From contig CALMZO010000180.1 in the NCBI GenBank assembly GCA_937870825.1, positions 1 through 61,303 of the forward strand: 61,303 bases of DNA, written 5' to 3'. Positions 35,901 to 44,292 of this stretch are shown here, piece after piece (position 1 is the stretch's first letter; every line of letters starts with the position of its first letter). A program made the position numbers and the translations under genes. A model generated the notes under the pieces. It saw only the letters and a program-made list of their open reading frames with translations. It did not search any database and had not been told where the DNA came from. Source of the DNA: an uncultured Chloroflexota bacterium. Lineage in GTDB: Bacteria > Chloroflexota > Anaerolineae > UBA4142 > SHND01.

Positions 35901-38451
35901 GCGCGAGGTCATCTTCTTTGAGCGTACCGACGCGCGATTCTTCTACGTTCACGATGCCCAAGACACGCCCTTCGCGTAAAATCGGCACACAAATTTCGGC
36001 AATCACATCCTCATGCCCCACAACGTAATCCGGGTCCACCTGCACATTCGTGACCAATGCCGCGCGTCCTGTGCGAGCCACGCGTCCCAACACACCACGC
36101 GAAATTTCCCAGGTTTCGCCGAGTTCGCGGTCTGCGACGGACGCTTTGCAGCGCAGCACTTCACCGTCCAATTCGTAAATGCTCACATAGCGATAGCCCA
36201 ATTGGTCTGCGAGCGCATGTGCCGCGCGTTCCAACACCACATCCAAATCGAGCGACGCGCTGATGGCGCGGCTGATTTCGTTCAAAAGCGTGAGTTCGCG
36301 CGTGCGGCGTTCCGATTCCGAAAAAAGACGCGCGTTGTCCAGCGCGAGCGCGACGTGCTGCGCGACGGCGATGAGGAAACGTTCGTCTTCATGCGTGAAC
36401 GCGTTGGGTTGAAAACTCTGCGCGCAGATGAGACCGATGATGCGCTCTTTGAGCATCAACGGCACGCCAAGCCAACTGCGCGCGGGACGCGTAATGTGTT
36501 GCGGTGTCGCGGGCAGATTTTCATCGTTCTGCAAATCGTGGAGCAGCAGGGATTTCTGATTTCGCAACACCCAACCCGACAAGCCCGCCTGGTCGAGCGC
36601 GACTTGAATCGGACGCAAGAACCAACCTTCTTCGACCACGTACTCGACGCGCAACTCGTCGTGGGTATCATCATACAAGCCGACGAAAAACGTATCGGCG
36701 CGCAAAAGTTGATTTACGTTTTCGTACAAGAGACGAAGCTGCTCGCGCAGATTCAATGTCGAAGTCGTTGCCAGCCCAATCGAGCGCAGCGTCGCCAATT
36801 CTTCCGCACGCCGTTTGGTTTCGTAATAGAGCGACGAGTTGTACATCGCCACCGCGAGTTGCGGCGCAATCGCGCCCGCCAAGCTCACTTCGGTGCCGGT
36901 CAGTTGATGCCGTTCTTTCCACAACAATTGCAATATCCCAATCACGCGTTCGTAGGCGCGCAGGGGTACGGTGTAAATTGAAACGAAAGTATCAATGTTG
37001 CTGCGGCGCAAGCGGCGTTCATCGTTGGAAACATCCAGGACAAAACGCGGTTTGCCCGTTTGCGCGACTTCGCCGCCGAAACCTTCGCCCAGTCTCAACG
37101 GACGCGCTTTGAATTCATTCAACGCGCTTGTCGTCAAGCCGCGGTGCGCCGCCAGCTCGAGCACACTTTTCGGCTCATCGAGTGTTGCAACCAAAGCCGC
37201 GTCCGCCGTCACTGCGGACAACACCGCGCCCAACGCGTCATTCAACATTGCGCTAATGTCCGTCAGTTGCGCGGCGGATTGCGTCACCGCGTTCAGGGCA
37301 GACAACTCTTGAATTTTGCGCTGCACCTGTTGATACAAGCGCGCGTTCTCTATCGCAATCGCGGCTTGGTCGGTGAGCGCCAGCAGGGATTCTTCCTCTT
37401 GACGCGTAAAGCTGTGCGGCTCCAAAAAGGCCACGTTCATCACCGCGATGATGCGCTCGGCTTTGATAATCGGAAAGCCCGCGATGGCGCGAATCGCCCA
37501 CGCGCGCGCTTGCAGCGATTGATAGAGCGGATGATTTTCCGCGTCGTTGATGATGAGCGGACGTTTCGTTTTGGCGACGTAGGCGGAGAGGCCATCGGAA
37601 CGCGGCAGACCAATCACCGTGCCGCGATGCCCGTCCGACCAGACGCCGACTCCGGCAGAAAATTGTTTTGTATCTTCATCGTACGGAAAAAGATGAACGT
37701 CGGTTGCCTTGACGATTCGCAGCGCGCTTTCGCCCACGAGCTCCATCACCTGGTCCAGTTCGAGTGAGGACGCGAGCCGCTGACCAATGTCGCGCATCAT
37801 GTTCACTTGTTCGATGCGGAGTTTAAGTTGACCAGCCGATTCGCCCAGCTCGACTTCGCGTTCATGCGTGCGCTGACTAAAGGTGATGGCAACAATCAAC
37901 GTCACAAGCATCATGGCGCTAAACACAACGAGCGCGCCGTCCACGAATGCTTGATTGCGCCACAGTTCATTTTCAGGAAACAGCCCGATGTTGTAACGCG
38001 AGAGCCAGCCATAATACGTTCCCACCGTTACCAAAACCATCAGTCCTGTTGCTACCGCCGTATGCAGGACCAGCGTCCGCGTGGTGGAAGAAAGTCCGTC
38101 CGCGAAAATATAAATAAAGTACAGCGGAGTGAGCGGGCTTGTGATGCCGCCCGTGTAGTACACCGCCCACGTGAGCAGCACCACTTCAGCGATGACCTGG
38201 AGTTGACCCGCAATTTGGAGCAGCAACAGCGCGCGCGGGGAACCGGCGTAGCGATTCAATCGCCGCAGCAGTAACCAGACGGTGATGATTTCGGCTACAT
38301 ACAGTAACGCCGTGAGCGCAATAAATTCGATTTGAAAATAAATGAACCAGCGCGCGATGACAAGTGCGAGGATGACGAGTGCCAGGCCTACTGCTCGCAG
38401 GCGCAAATTGGAGGCGCGCTTTTCGGCAAGCGCATGAAATTTTTCATTCAT
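32974..38451 (-). CDS. Membrane histidine kinase with eight GAF domains
   Basis: A very large sensor kinase, 1825 residues. About six membrane helices fill residues 15-195. A short coiled linker leads to eight consecutive GAF domains of about 170-190 residues each (roughly 213-1575), most ending in a recurring AIENARL-like helix and connected by helical signalling linkers. HisKA follows with H1605 (GLAHEINNPLTAIVGHSQ), then HATPase with NNILNNSLEAM, DSGYGIP and GIGLGLYTAERI. The GAF domains are diverged from each other, so duplication is not recent; ligands cannot be told. ATG at 38451 without a clear Shine-Dalgarno sequence; an ACGTGATT direct repeat lies just upstream. First gene of a two-gene operon. 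Confidence 0.93.
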   Translation of the reverse strand: MNEKFHALAEKRASNLRLRAVGLALVILALVIARWFIYFQIEFIALTALLYVAEIITVWLLLRRLNRYAGSPRALLLLQIAGQLQVIAEVVLLTWAVYYTGGITSPLTPLYFIYIFADGLSSTTRTLVLHTAVATGLMVLVTVGTYYGWLSRYNIGLFPENELWRNQAFVDGALVVFSAMMLVTLIVAITFSQRTHEREVELGESAGQLKLRIEQVNMMRDIGQRLASSLELDQVMELVGESALRIVKATDVHLFPYDEDTKQFSAGVGVWSDGHRGTVIGLPRSDGLSAYVAKTKRPLIINDAENHPLYQSLQARAWAIRAIAGFPIIKAERIIAVMNVAFLEPHSFTRQEEESLLALTDQAAIAIENARLYQQVQRKIQELSALNAVTQSAAQLTDISAMLNDALGAVLSAVTADAALVATLDEPKSVLELAAHRGLTTSALNEFKARPLRLGEGFGGEVAQTGKPRFVLDVSNDERRLRRSNIDTFVSIYTVPLRAYERVIGILQLLWKERHQLTGTEVSLAGAIAPQLAVAMYNSSLYYETKRRAEELATLRSIGLATTSTLNLREQLRLLYENVNQLLRADTFFVGLYDDTHDELRVEYVVEEGWFLRPIQVALDQAGLSGWVLRNQKSLLLHDLQNDENLPATPQHITRPARSWLGVPLMLKERIIGLICAQSFQPNAFTHEDERFLIAVAQHVALALDNARLFSESERRTRELTLLNEISRAISASLDLDVVLERAAHALADQLGYRYVSIYELDGEVLRCKASVADRELGETWEISRGVLGRVARTGRAALVTNVQVDPDYVVGHEDVIAEICVPILREGRVLGIVNVEESRVGTLKEDDLALLSVLSEQLAIASTNASLYREALGRERFATRLGQMGMSVTSTLDLMQLIEILCRESLALFGTDSAAIYLREAGRDAARHEPRSGNGNENPVAVPTSNLDRARLVCRAAAGFGRDALLGTYVEVDQLGNLLARTLRLARGFVVNEARHSSQLASDLREILQPASCLAVPIMKERDVIGVLVLCDRQNAQRFGEPELNRATIVASQAGLAISNARLLQEAQRRAKEQSSLYEIALAVSSTLDLDEQLRIIYEQIAKHFTLSGFDIALLDENDELNFAMFVDQGKQLEPFTKPMAEAGFAGYVVLSRRPLVIDDIERQWESLPVKPGEHGTPADDSSYIGIPLLIKSEAIGVMALQRIPVEPFTQDEQRFLFALAQQVAFAVDNARLHQRSQRSAAQQSLLYQASRRIAGALNLDTLLTGIVDALSQDFGFQAVMILFLDTETNELRPAALSADLRSQIAMTYRQPLGKGVMGLAALTGQTQLSNDTYSDARFVKLAYPTNASEVAIPIKSGERVIGVLNVESHVKDAFAEDDVRMFEAISDQLAVAIENAKLFTRAQERLARINALQNIEVAILSTMNLVDRLDLILEHAVTQMRADIGVIFMRDAQTRELYGLRQRGSRDLKAFRELRLKPGEGAAGWIMERGEPLYLPDVKRDARWVMSQPSASEGIVSYLGVPLQVEGRPIGVIDVSTRTERLFTDEEINFFNTLASHAAVAIENARLYEQTRAQLEQLRSTQDRLVESERRAAIGELVAGLAHEINNPLTAIVGHSQLLMETIPMGPMTDSWRGELDTISVAAQRIARIVQEFIKLSHVEGGHSEAVNLPDIVRHTVQKFEKRDDAQDVAITSALPHEPLLVKANPQLIDQVVNNILNNSLEAMPHGGRIDVQVGNAEGQTVYCSIRDSGYGIPTADLKRVFEPGYTTKVESGVVRGIGLGLYTAERIIKSHGGTIWLESEEGKYTLVKFTLPRILGGTDGDA

Positions 38452-38459
38452 AGGGCATG

Positions 38460-38477
38460 ACGTGATTCCACGTGATT
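38460..38477. promoter_or_regulatory. 10-bp-spaced direct repeat upstream of the 8-GAF kinase
   Basis: ACGTGATT occurs at 38460-38467 and again at 38470-38477, one helical turn apart, directly before the kinase start codon. This resembles a binding site for a dimeric regulator. It lies between the divergent kinase and rodZ-like genes; the rest of that 217-base gap shows only the rodZ-like promoter. Confidence 0.4.
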
Positions 38478-38633
38478 ACAGATTCAGGCGTCAAGACGCG
38501 CAGTAAATCGCGCCCTTGCTGCTTCCCATGCCGGAGGAATTGCTTGCGCGCGCGGAATTGTGTATCGAACATTGCGAGTGTACTCGTGTGTGTTGCGCGT
38601 GTCAACAGTGAAACGGAAAAATCGCGCGACAAA

Positions 38634-38661
38634 TTGACTAATTCGTCGTTCAGAATACACT
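38634..38661 (+). promoter_or_regulatory. Promoter of the RodZ-like gene, leaderless
   Basis: TTGACT (38634-38639), a 16-base spacer and TACACT (38656-38661), with the ATG 7 bases further on at 38669. The start site would coincide with the start codon. Confidence 0.75.
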
Positions 38662-38668
38662 CGTCGCG

Positions 38669-40090
38669 ATGGCTCTCGGAGACACCTTACGCAACGCGCG
38701 CCAAGCCCGCCGTATCAGTTTGAATCAAGCCGCGCTCGAAACACGCATCCGTCCGAGTGTTCTCGAAGCATTGGAGGAAAGCGATTTTTCATCGCTGCCG
38801 CCGCGTCCTTTTTTGCGCGGCTTGCTGCGGAACTATGCGCTCTACCTGCTTCTCGACCCGGACACCATTCTGGATGAGTATGATATCGAAACGGGGCACA
38901 AGGCTCCGGGGGCGCCGCGCTCCGCACCGCCAAAGGAATCGCCGCAGCCATTTGTCCCGCCTGCAGAGCCGCCGGCGCCGAGCCCATTTCCAAGTGAACC
39001 GCGCGACACCGCAGAGCCGTACGCGTTTCCGCCTTTTCAAATTCCAACAACGCCGCGCAACAATGGCGCGCCGGACATTGCTCAAGCGCCCGCGCTTGAA
39101 ACGGTCTTTCAAGTTGCGCCTGAATTGGATACCGATGTGCCGCTGCCCGCGCCGCCGCTCAATCTCTCCCAAGAACCCCCGACACTGGCGCGCCGGATTG
39201 GGAGTACGCGCATTCCCGAAGCGGTAGCAATTATCGCAATTGCCATCACACTCTTTGTACTCGTCTCGGCGGGTTTTACCGCATTCCAAAACTTGACACT
39301 CCCATTCACCAGCCCTCCGACGCCGACTGCAATCTCGACCGCCACCGCGACGATTCCCGCGGGCAGTACACCAACGGGTATTCCCACCATCGCACAAACT
39401 TTGCAAGCTCCCGCAACCATCGTCTCTGCCGTTCAACCGACGGTTGTTCTCACACCCACGATTGCTGCCACGACCGGCATCTCGCCGACACAAATCGCGC
39501 TGACAGCGACGCCCGATGTACCTTCCGACGCGCTCATGACGTTGCAAATTGACGCGACAGGCGAAATGGGTGCGTGGATTATTGTGGATGAAGAGGAAGT
39601 GTTCAACGGGACCCTGCAAAACGAAACGCGTTCGTTCACCGCCCGCTCGCGGCTCTTTATGCAAATCAAAAACATCGGCAATGGGCGCGTCTTTTTTCAA
39701 GGCACACGCATCTTGCCGCGCAACCAACAAGAACGCAGCGAATTGTCGCGTGCGTGGTTAATGAGTCCTCAAGGACTGCCGGTCATCATTCCGCCGACAC
39801 CATATCCATCGCCCATCGCGCCGACGGATTTCCCAACGCAGACCGCGTTGCCGACAAATACTTTTACACCAACCTCAACATCCACGTTGACTCTGACGCC
39901 AACGCGGACCGCGACGGCATCACCAACCCGCACAGTAATGTCAACAGCTACCGGCACGCAAACGCCAACGCGCACCCAAACAGCGACGTTCACCGTAACA
40001 CGAACCGTGACGTCAACCCGAACGTTGACGCCCACGCTCACGCGAACACCTTCGCGCACGCGAACGGCAACGGTCACGCCTACACGCTAA
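38669..40090 (+). CDS. RodZ-like HTH-membrane protein with Thr-rich tail
   Basis: 473 residues. Residues 1-75 form the RodZ-type XRE/HTH_25 domain (GDTLRNARQARRISLNQAALETRI, FLRGLLRNYALYL). A Pro-rich cytoplasmic linker (75-180), a single membrane helix (about 188-208), a Thr/Pro-rich spacer and a DUF4115 beta domain (about 290-370, WIIVDEEEVFNGTL) follow. The last 95 residues are low-complexity Thr/Pro/Ser/Arg with repeated TPTRT-type units, apparently on the outer face. RodZ links MreB to the wall machinery in rods; no mreB is visible here, so this may be a RodZ-family protein with another job. The Thr-rich tail is unusual for RodZ. Confidence 0.85.
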   Translation: MALGDTLRNARQARRISLNQAALETRIRPSVLEALEESDFSSLPPRPFLRGLLRNYALYLLLDPDTILDEYDIETGHKAPGAPRSAPPKESPQPFVPPAEPPAPSPFPSEPRDTAEPYAFPPFQIPTTPRNNGAPDIAQAPALETVFQVAPELDTDVPLPAPPLNLSQEPPTLARRIGSTRIPEAVAIIAIAITLFVLVSAGFTAFQNLTLPFTSPPTPTAISTATATIPAGSTPTGIPTIAQTLQAPATIVSAVQPTVVLTPTIAATTGISPTQIALTATPDVPSDALMTLQIDATGEMGAWIIVDEEEVFNGTLQNETRSFTARSRLFMQIKNIGNGRVFFQGTRILPRNQQERSELSRAWLMSPQGLPVIIPPTPYPSPIAPTDFPTQTALPTNTFTPTSTSTLTLTPTRTATASPTRTVMSTATGTQTPTRTQTATFTVTRTVTSTRTLTPTLTRTPSRTRTATVTPTR

Positions 40091-40115
40091 TGTGTAGCTA
40101 GAAAGAGATTTTTTC

Positions 40116-41501
40116 ATGTCGAATCGTTTCTTTATTCAAACTTTGGGCTGCGCCAAAAACACCGCCGACTCGGATGGCATCAGTGCCATCATGGAACGCG
40201 CGGGTTTTGAAAATGCCGACGCGCCCGAAGACGCGGATGTCATGATTGTCAACACGTGCGGCTTTTTGCAAGCATCCCGTCACGAGTCACTCGAAGCAAT
40301 GCGCGCGCTCGGGCAAAACAAACAGGAGGGACAATTGCTCATCGCGGCGGGCTGTCTCATTTCGCGTTATGGTGAAAATGTAAAACGCGAAGTGCCGAGT
40401 GTGGACGGCGTAATTGACGCGGGCAGATGGCTGGCGATGCCGCGTTTCATTCAGTACTTGCGCGAAAGTGGCAACGACCCGAATTGGTTTGACGACGCGT
40501 ATCTGAATTTGCCGCGCGAACAAATCGGCGCGCGTTCGGTCACGAATTATTTGCCGCGTCGCGCGCAAGGTCCGAGCGCGTTTCTAAAAATTGCCGACGG
40601 TTGTGACCGCCCGTGTACTTTTTGTATTATTCCGGCCATCAAAGGCGGGCACCGCAGCAAACCGATGGACGACGTGATTGCCGAAGCGCGCGAACTCGTT
40701 TCACAAGGCGTACAGGAGATTGTGCTGGTCGCGCAGGATACGACCGCGTACGGTTGGGATTGGGGACAGCGCGATGTGCTGGCGACGTTGATGGAACGGA
40801 TTTGCAATGAGGTGGATGGACTCGAGTGGCTGCGTTTGATGTATGCGTACCCCGGTCATGTGACGCCGCGCTTGATTCAAGTCATGGCGCGATATCCGCA
40901 AATTGTGCATTATCTCGACGTGCCCTTGCAGCACGGCGACGGACGCGTATTGCATCGCATGAAACGCCCGAACCCCGTCACGACGCGTCGCATGTTGGAC
41001 GATTTGCGCGCGGCAATGCCTGACCTCGCCATTCGCACGACCTTCATCGTCGGTTTTCCCGGCGAGACGGAAGAAGAAGTGGAGGGCTTGCTCGAATTTC
41101 TCGAAGAACAGCAATTCGACCGCGTGGGCATTTTTGAATACTCGCAAGAAGAAGGTACGCCTGCCGGCGCGATGGAAAATCAAATTTCGCGCAAGGTCAA
41201 AGCGCGCCGCCGCCATGACGCGATGGTGACGCAGCAATCCATCTCGCTCGCCAAAAATCGCGCGTTCGTCGGCAAAACGCTCGACGTCCTGATTGAAGGC
41301 GTCGGCGAATTGGAAGGCAATGCCGCGATGCGCGACCCCGCGCTGGAGTGCGGCAATTGTGTCAGCATCGGACGCACGTACCGCGATGCGCCCGAAGTGG
41401 ACGGAATTGTCATTGTGCAAAATGAATTGCCCAAAGGAAAAATTGTCCGCGCCAAGATTACGCACGCCACAGAGTACGACCTGGTTGCCGAACCTGTATA
41501 A
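40116..41501 (+). CDS. rimO: Ribosomal protein S12 methylthiotransferase RimO
   Basis: Radical-SAM methylthiotransferase that modifies Asp89 (E. coli numbering) of ribosomal protein S12. The N-terminal UPF0004 domain supplies the auxiliary [4Fe-4S] cluster (Cys in TLGCAKN, NTCGFLQ and AAGCLIS). The radical-SAM cluster motif is C163-x3-C167-x2-C170 (CDRPCTFCIIP). The C-terminal TRAM domain covers about residues 385-455. NTCGFLQ and CDRPCTFCIIP are characteristic of RimO rather than MiaB. The gene is 25 bases after the RodZ-like gene, with a weak GAGA ribosome-binding site, and ends in a terminator. Confidence 0.95.
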   Translation: MSNRFFIQTLGCAKNTADSDGISAIMERAGFENADAPEDADVMIVNTCGFLQASRHESLEAMRALGQNKQEGQLLIAAGCLISRYGENVKREVPSVDGVIDAGRWLAMPRFIQYLRESGNDPNWFDDAYLNLPREQIGARSVTNYLPRRAQGPSAFLKIADGCDRPCTFCIIPAIKGGHRSKPMDDVIAEARELVSQGVQEIVLVAQDTTAYGWDWGQRDVLATLMERICNEVDGLEWLRLMYAYPGHVTPRLIQVMARYPQIVHYLDVPLQHGDGRVLHRMKRPNPVTTRRMLDDLRAAMPDLAIRTTFIVGFPGETEEEVEGLLEFLEEQQFDRVGIFEYSQEEGTPAGAMENQISRKVKARRRHDAMVTQQSISLAKNRAFVGKTLDVLIEGVGELEGNAAMRDPALECGNCVSIGRTYRDAPEVDGIVIVQNELPKGKIVRAKITHATEYDLVAEPV

Positions 41502-41536
41502 AAGAATTTCGTGCTGTATGGCACGAAATTCTTTTG
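41501..41536 (+). terminator. Terminator of rimO
   Basis: AAAGAATTTCGTGC (41501-41514) pairs perfectly with GCACGAAATTCTTT (41521-41534) and a T-run follows. The stem begins at the rimO stop codon. Confidence 0.85.
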
Positions 41537-41552
41537 TACGCCCAAAACCCCA

Positions 41553-41581
41553 TTGCCGCGCCCAACGCGCTATGCTACAAT
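41553..41581 (+). promoter_or_regulatory. Promoter, leaderless
   Basis: TTGCCG (41553-41558), a 17-base spacer and TGC-TACAAT (hexamer 41576-41581, extended -10). The ATG lies 7 bases later. Confidence 0.75.
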
Positions 41582-41588
41582 ACGCGCC

Positions 41589-42050
41589 ATGCTCCCCTGG
41601 TTGCCCTGGCTCCTCCTCGCGCTCGTTCTCATCGCGCTTGCCTTTGGCGCGTATTATTATTGGCAGACGCGACAAAACATTTCGCAGCTCACGTACACAC
41701 TCCTCCCGCCTTATGAAATCCCCGATGTGATTCTGGTCAGCGGTGTTCTCATCGAAAATCGCGGACGACAACCCGCCCCCAACATCAAAATCACAATTCA
41801 GTTTGACGGCGCAGGCGCGCCGATGATTCACCACATGCACGTCGCAAGCGCGGAAAGCGCGGTGCTGCGAAGCGGCGGCGAACGCCACACCTTTGCAAAT
41901 ATCAGCGCGAAATCGTTGCGCCCGCGCGGAAAAATTGTCGTGTACTGGGCAGTCGCGCAAAACGCGCAGCCGCAAATCACCGTCACGAGCTATCGCCCCA
42001 CCAAAGATTCTTTCCTCCAAAAACTGCTGCCGCGCAAAGCCGACGCGTAA
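41589..42050 (+). CDS. Small membrane-anchored protein, unknown
   Basis: 153 residues. An N-terminal membrane helix (about 3-24, rich in Leu/Trp/Pro) anchors an outside domain of about 120 residues that looks all-beta (VILVSGVLIENRGRQPAPNI, IVVYWAVAQ), perhaps a small Ig-like fold of the kind that tests for extracellular stress or binds partners. No family recognised. The start at 41589 was chosen over the longer frame from 41511 because that frame runs through the rimO terminator, while this ATG follows a promoter at leaderless spacing. Confidence 0.75.
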   Translation: MLPWLPWLLLALVLIALAFGAYYYWQTRQNISQLTYTLLPPYEIPDVILVSGVLIENRGRQPAPNIKITIQFDGAGAPMIHHMHVASAESAVLRSGGERHTFANISAKSLRPRGKIVVYWAVAQNAQPQITVTSYRPTKDSFLQKLLPRKADA

Positions 42051-42145
42051 CCGCTCCGCACTGCCGCTCCCGTTACAAGCCCGGGGCATTGTTTTAAAAA
42101 AATCCGCGCCTAACATCTTGTTAAACCCTGTCTCACAACGCGTAT

Positions 42146-42153
42146 GCTATAAT
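42146..42153 (+). promoter_or_regulatory. Extended -10 promoter, leaderless
   Basis: TGC-TATAAT (hexamer 42148-42153; TG at 42145-42146) ends 7 bases before the ATG at 42161. There is no good -35, which fits an extended -10 promoter. Confidence 0.65.
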
Positions 42154-42160
42154 CGCGCCC

Positions 42161-44206
42161 ATGCGAAAACTTTTGCTCGCGATCATTGTCGTACTCACCC
42201 TCGCGGTCTGCGGCACGTTCGTTACACTCGGCTATTTGTTTTTTAATACGACGCGGTCCGCGTCAACTACACTCCCGCCGACGCAGGTCGGCATCCGCGT
42301 TGACCCAACCAATACGACGCGTCCCGCCACGCGCTCCCTTCAGCCAACCGCAAAACCGTCTCAAGCGCAAACGTCGGCGCCGAACCCCGCCGCAACGGGT
42401 ACGCTTCCCGCGTCGGATGCTTCCACGTTGGACCAGCTCACCTCACTCGAATTTCCCTCGAATGACCGGGTTCGGCTTGCGCGCGAATACAAAGGCATCA
42501 ACGCTTCCCTCGCCACACCGGAATTGCGACGGCAGTACAAAATCGGCGACAAAGAAACGTTTTGGGTCAACCGCGATTTGCAGAACCAAAACGAGCAAGC
42601 CACCGCGACACTGCGGTACATGAATGATGTCGTGTACATGTGGGTCGAAGACGGCGAACGCGTTAACGATGCGGATTTGAAAAAATCGGCGGATGTGTTT
42701 GCGGAAAAAATTTACACGACAAACCGCAAATATCTTGGTGGCGAGGCAAACCCGGGCGTGGACAATGACCCGCGCCTGCACATTTTGAACGCGCGTTTTG
42801 AAAACGCGTCCGGTTATTTTTCCCAGTCGGATTCATTGCCGTCCAACGTGAATCGTCATTCCAACGGCAAAGAAATGTTTTACATCAACACGCGCGCGCT
42901 CCGTCCGGGCAGCGAAGTCTACGATTCCGTCCTTGCGCACGAGTTCGCGCACATGATTCATCGCAATCAAAATCAACGCGGTGAAGCATCATGGATTACC
43001 GAAGGATTCGGCGACCTTGGCATCGAATTGAATGGTTATCAAGCCGGTCACGAACAAGCCTTCGCGGAAAATCCCGATTTGCAATTGAACGCGTGGGATG
43101 CGATGCCGGGACTTTCGATTCCACATTACGGCGCGGCATATTTGTTCATGTCGTACCAATTGAATCGTTTCGGCACGGACTATATACGCGATGTCTTTTC
43201 CACCGACACGACAGGCATTCACACCATTCAACGCGCTCTCGACAAACATCAAACGGGCTTGACGTTTGACCGGGTATTCGCAGACTGGATTGTGGCAAAT
43301 TTTGTAAACGCGCCCGAACTCGGCAAGCAGTACAATTATGCGACAGGGGATTTGGGAATTCGCCCAACAGCCGGTTACAACCAATATCCCGCGCACGGCA
43401 GCGATACCGTCCACCAGTACGGTACAGACTATATTCAACTCTTGCCCAATGGGCGGGACATTCAATTTTCCTTTGATGGTTCGGACACGGTGCGCGCAGT
43501 TCCAACTGACGCGTACAGCGGAAAATTTATGTGGTGGAGCGGACGCACAGATTTTTCGGACGTGCGTATGACGCGCGAATTTGATTTCCGCGGTGTCCGT
43601 TCTGCAACGCTGCGTTTTCGCACATGGTATGACCTTGAACCCGATTACGATTACGCGTATGTTTCGATTTCCACCGACAACGGCGCGACCTGGACGACGC
43701 TCAAAGGGAACACGACAACAGACCGTGACCCGAACGCGGCAAATTACGGCAACGCATTCAATTGCAAATCCGCCGCGGGCTGCGGCGATCCCCAAGCGCA
43801 AGCGTCGTGGATTGAAGAAGTCGTTGATTTGACACCGTACGTCGGGCAAAACGTTTTGCTGCGTTTCGAGCAAGTGACGGATGAAGTGTACGCGGCGCCG
43901 GGCTTTGCGGTGGACGACATCGAAATTCCGGAAATCGGTTTTCGCGATGATGTTGAGAACGGCGACAATGGATGGAAGGCAGAAGGATTTGCGCGCATTG
44001 ACAATATCCTGCCCCAAAAGTTTATTCTGCAGGCGATCGAGTTTGGAGCAACCCCGCGCATCGTTTCGATTCCGTTGGATGCAGAAAATCGCGGAACGTA
44101 CACCACAGACGGTTTGGGAAAGAATTTGTCGCGCGTTGTGATTACGGTGTCAGGCAGTACGCCCGTGACGTGGGAATCGGCGGAATATCAATATCAAATT
44201 CAATAG
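42161..44206 (+). CDS. Secreted zinc metallopeptidase, InhA/M6- or M30-like
   Basis: 681 residues. An N-terminal membrane helix or uncleaved signal (4-27) and a Thr/Pro-rich linker precede the catalytic domain. Zinc site: H260-E261-x2-H264 (HEFAHMIH) with likely third ligand E281 (SWITEGFGDLG). Residues 450-620 match the beta-sandwich of immune inhibitor A (RTDFSDVRMTREFDF, FRTWYDLEPDYDYAYVSIS, WIEEVVDLTPYVGQNVLLRF). The HExxH context also recalls hyicolysin (M30), so the family call is left open. It acts outside the cell, either anchored or released. Leaderless start. Ends in a strong terminator. Confidence 0.88.
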   Translation: MRKLLLAIIVVLTLAVCGTFVTLGYLFFNTTRSASTTLPPTQVGIRVDPTNTTRPATRSLQPTAKPSQAQTSAPNPAATGTLPASDASTLDQLTSLEFPSNDRVRLAREYKGINASLATPELRRQYKIGDKETFWVNRDLQNQNEQATATLRYMNDVVYMWVEDGERVNDADLKKSADVFAEKIYTTNRKYLGGEANPGVDNDPRLHILNARFENASGYFSQSDSLPSNVNRHSNGKEMFYINTRALRPGSEVYDSVLAHEFAHMIHRNQNQRGEASWITEGFGDLGIELNGYQAGHEQAFAENPDLQLNAWDAMPGLSIPHYGAAYLFMSYQLNRFGTDYIRDVFSTDTTGIHTIQRALDKHQTGLTFDRVFADWIVANFVNAPELGKQYNYATGDLGIRPTAGYNQYPAHGSDTVHQYGTDYIQLLPNGRDIQFSFDGSDTVRAVPTDAYSGKFMWWSGRTDFSDVRMTREFDFRGVRSATLRFRTWYDLEPDYDYAYVSISTDNGATWTTLKGNTTTDRDPNAANYGNAFNCKSAAGCGDPQAQASWIEEVVDLTPYVGQNVLLRFEQVTDEVYAAPGFAVDDIEIPEIGFRDDVENGDNGWKAEGFARIDNILPQKFILQAIEFGATPRIVSIPLDAENRGTYTTDGLGKNLSRVVITVSGSTPVTWESAEYQYQIQ

Positions 44207-44232
44207 TCTGTAATACCGCATTGAATCGTTCT

Positions 44233-44268
44233 AAACGTCAAACGCGAAAAACACGTTTGACGTTTTTC
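44233..44268 (+). terminator. Terminator of the peptidase gene
   Basis: AAACGTCAAACG (44233-44244) pairs with CGTTTGACGTTT (44254-44265), followed by a T-rich tract that runs toward the HAD gene. Confidence 0.8.
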
Positions 44269-44292
44269 GTTTTACGCATTACTCTTTTGTCC

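Noticed and set aside
39769..40077. 102-codon repetitive Val/Arg-rich frame on the - strand
   Set aside because: It is the complement of the Thr-rich tail of the RodZ-like protein.
39841..40085. Tandem DNA repeat or CRISPR-like array in the Thr-rich tail
   Set aside because: The units are irregular ACN/CCN codon repeats in frame with a protein, with no constant repeat or spacer. No CRISPR array was seen anywhere in the window.
40701..42116. 471-codon open frame on the - strand
   Set aside because: Antisense to rimO and the next gene, crossing a terminator and a promoter.
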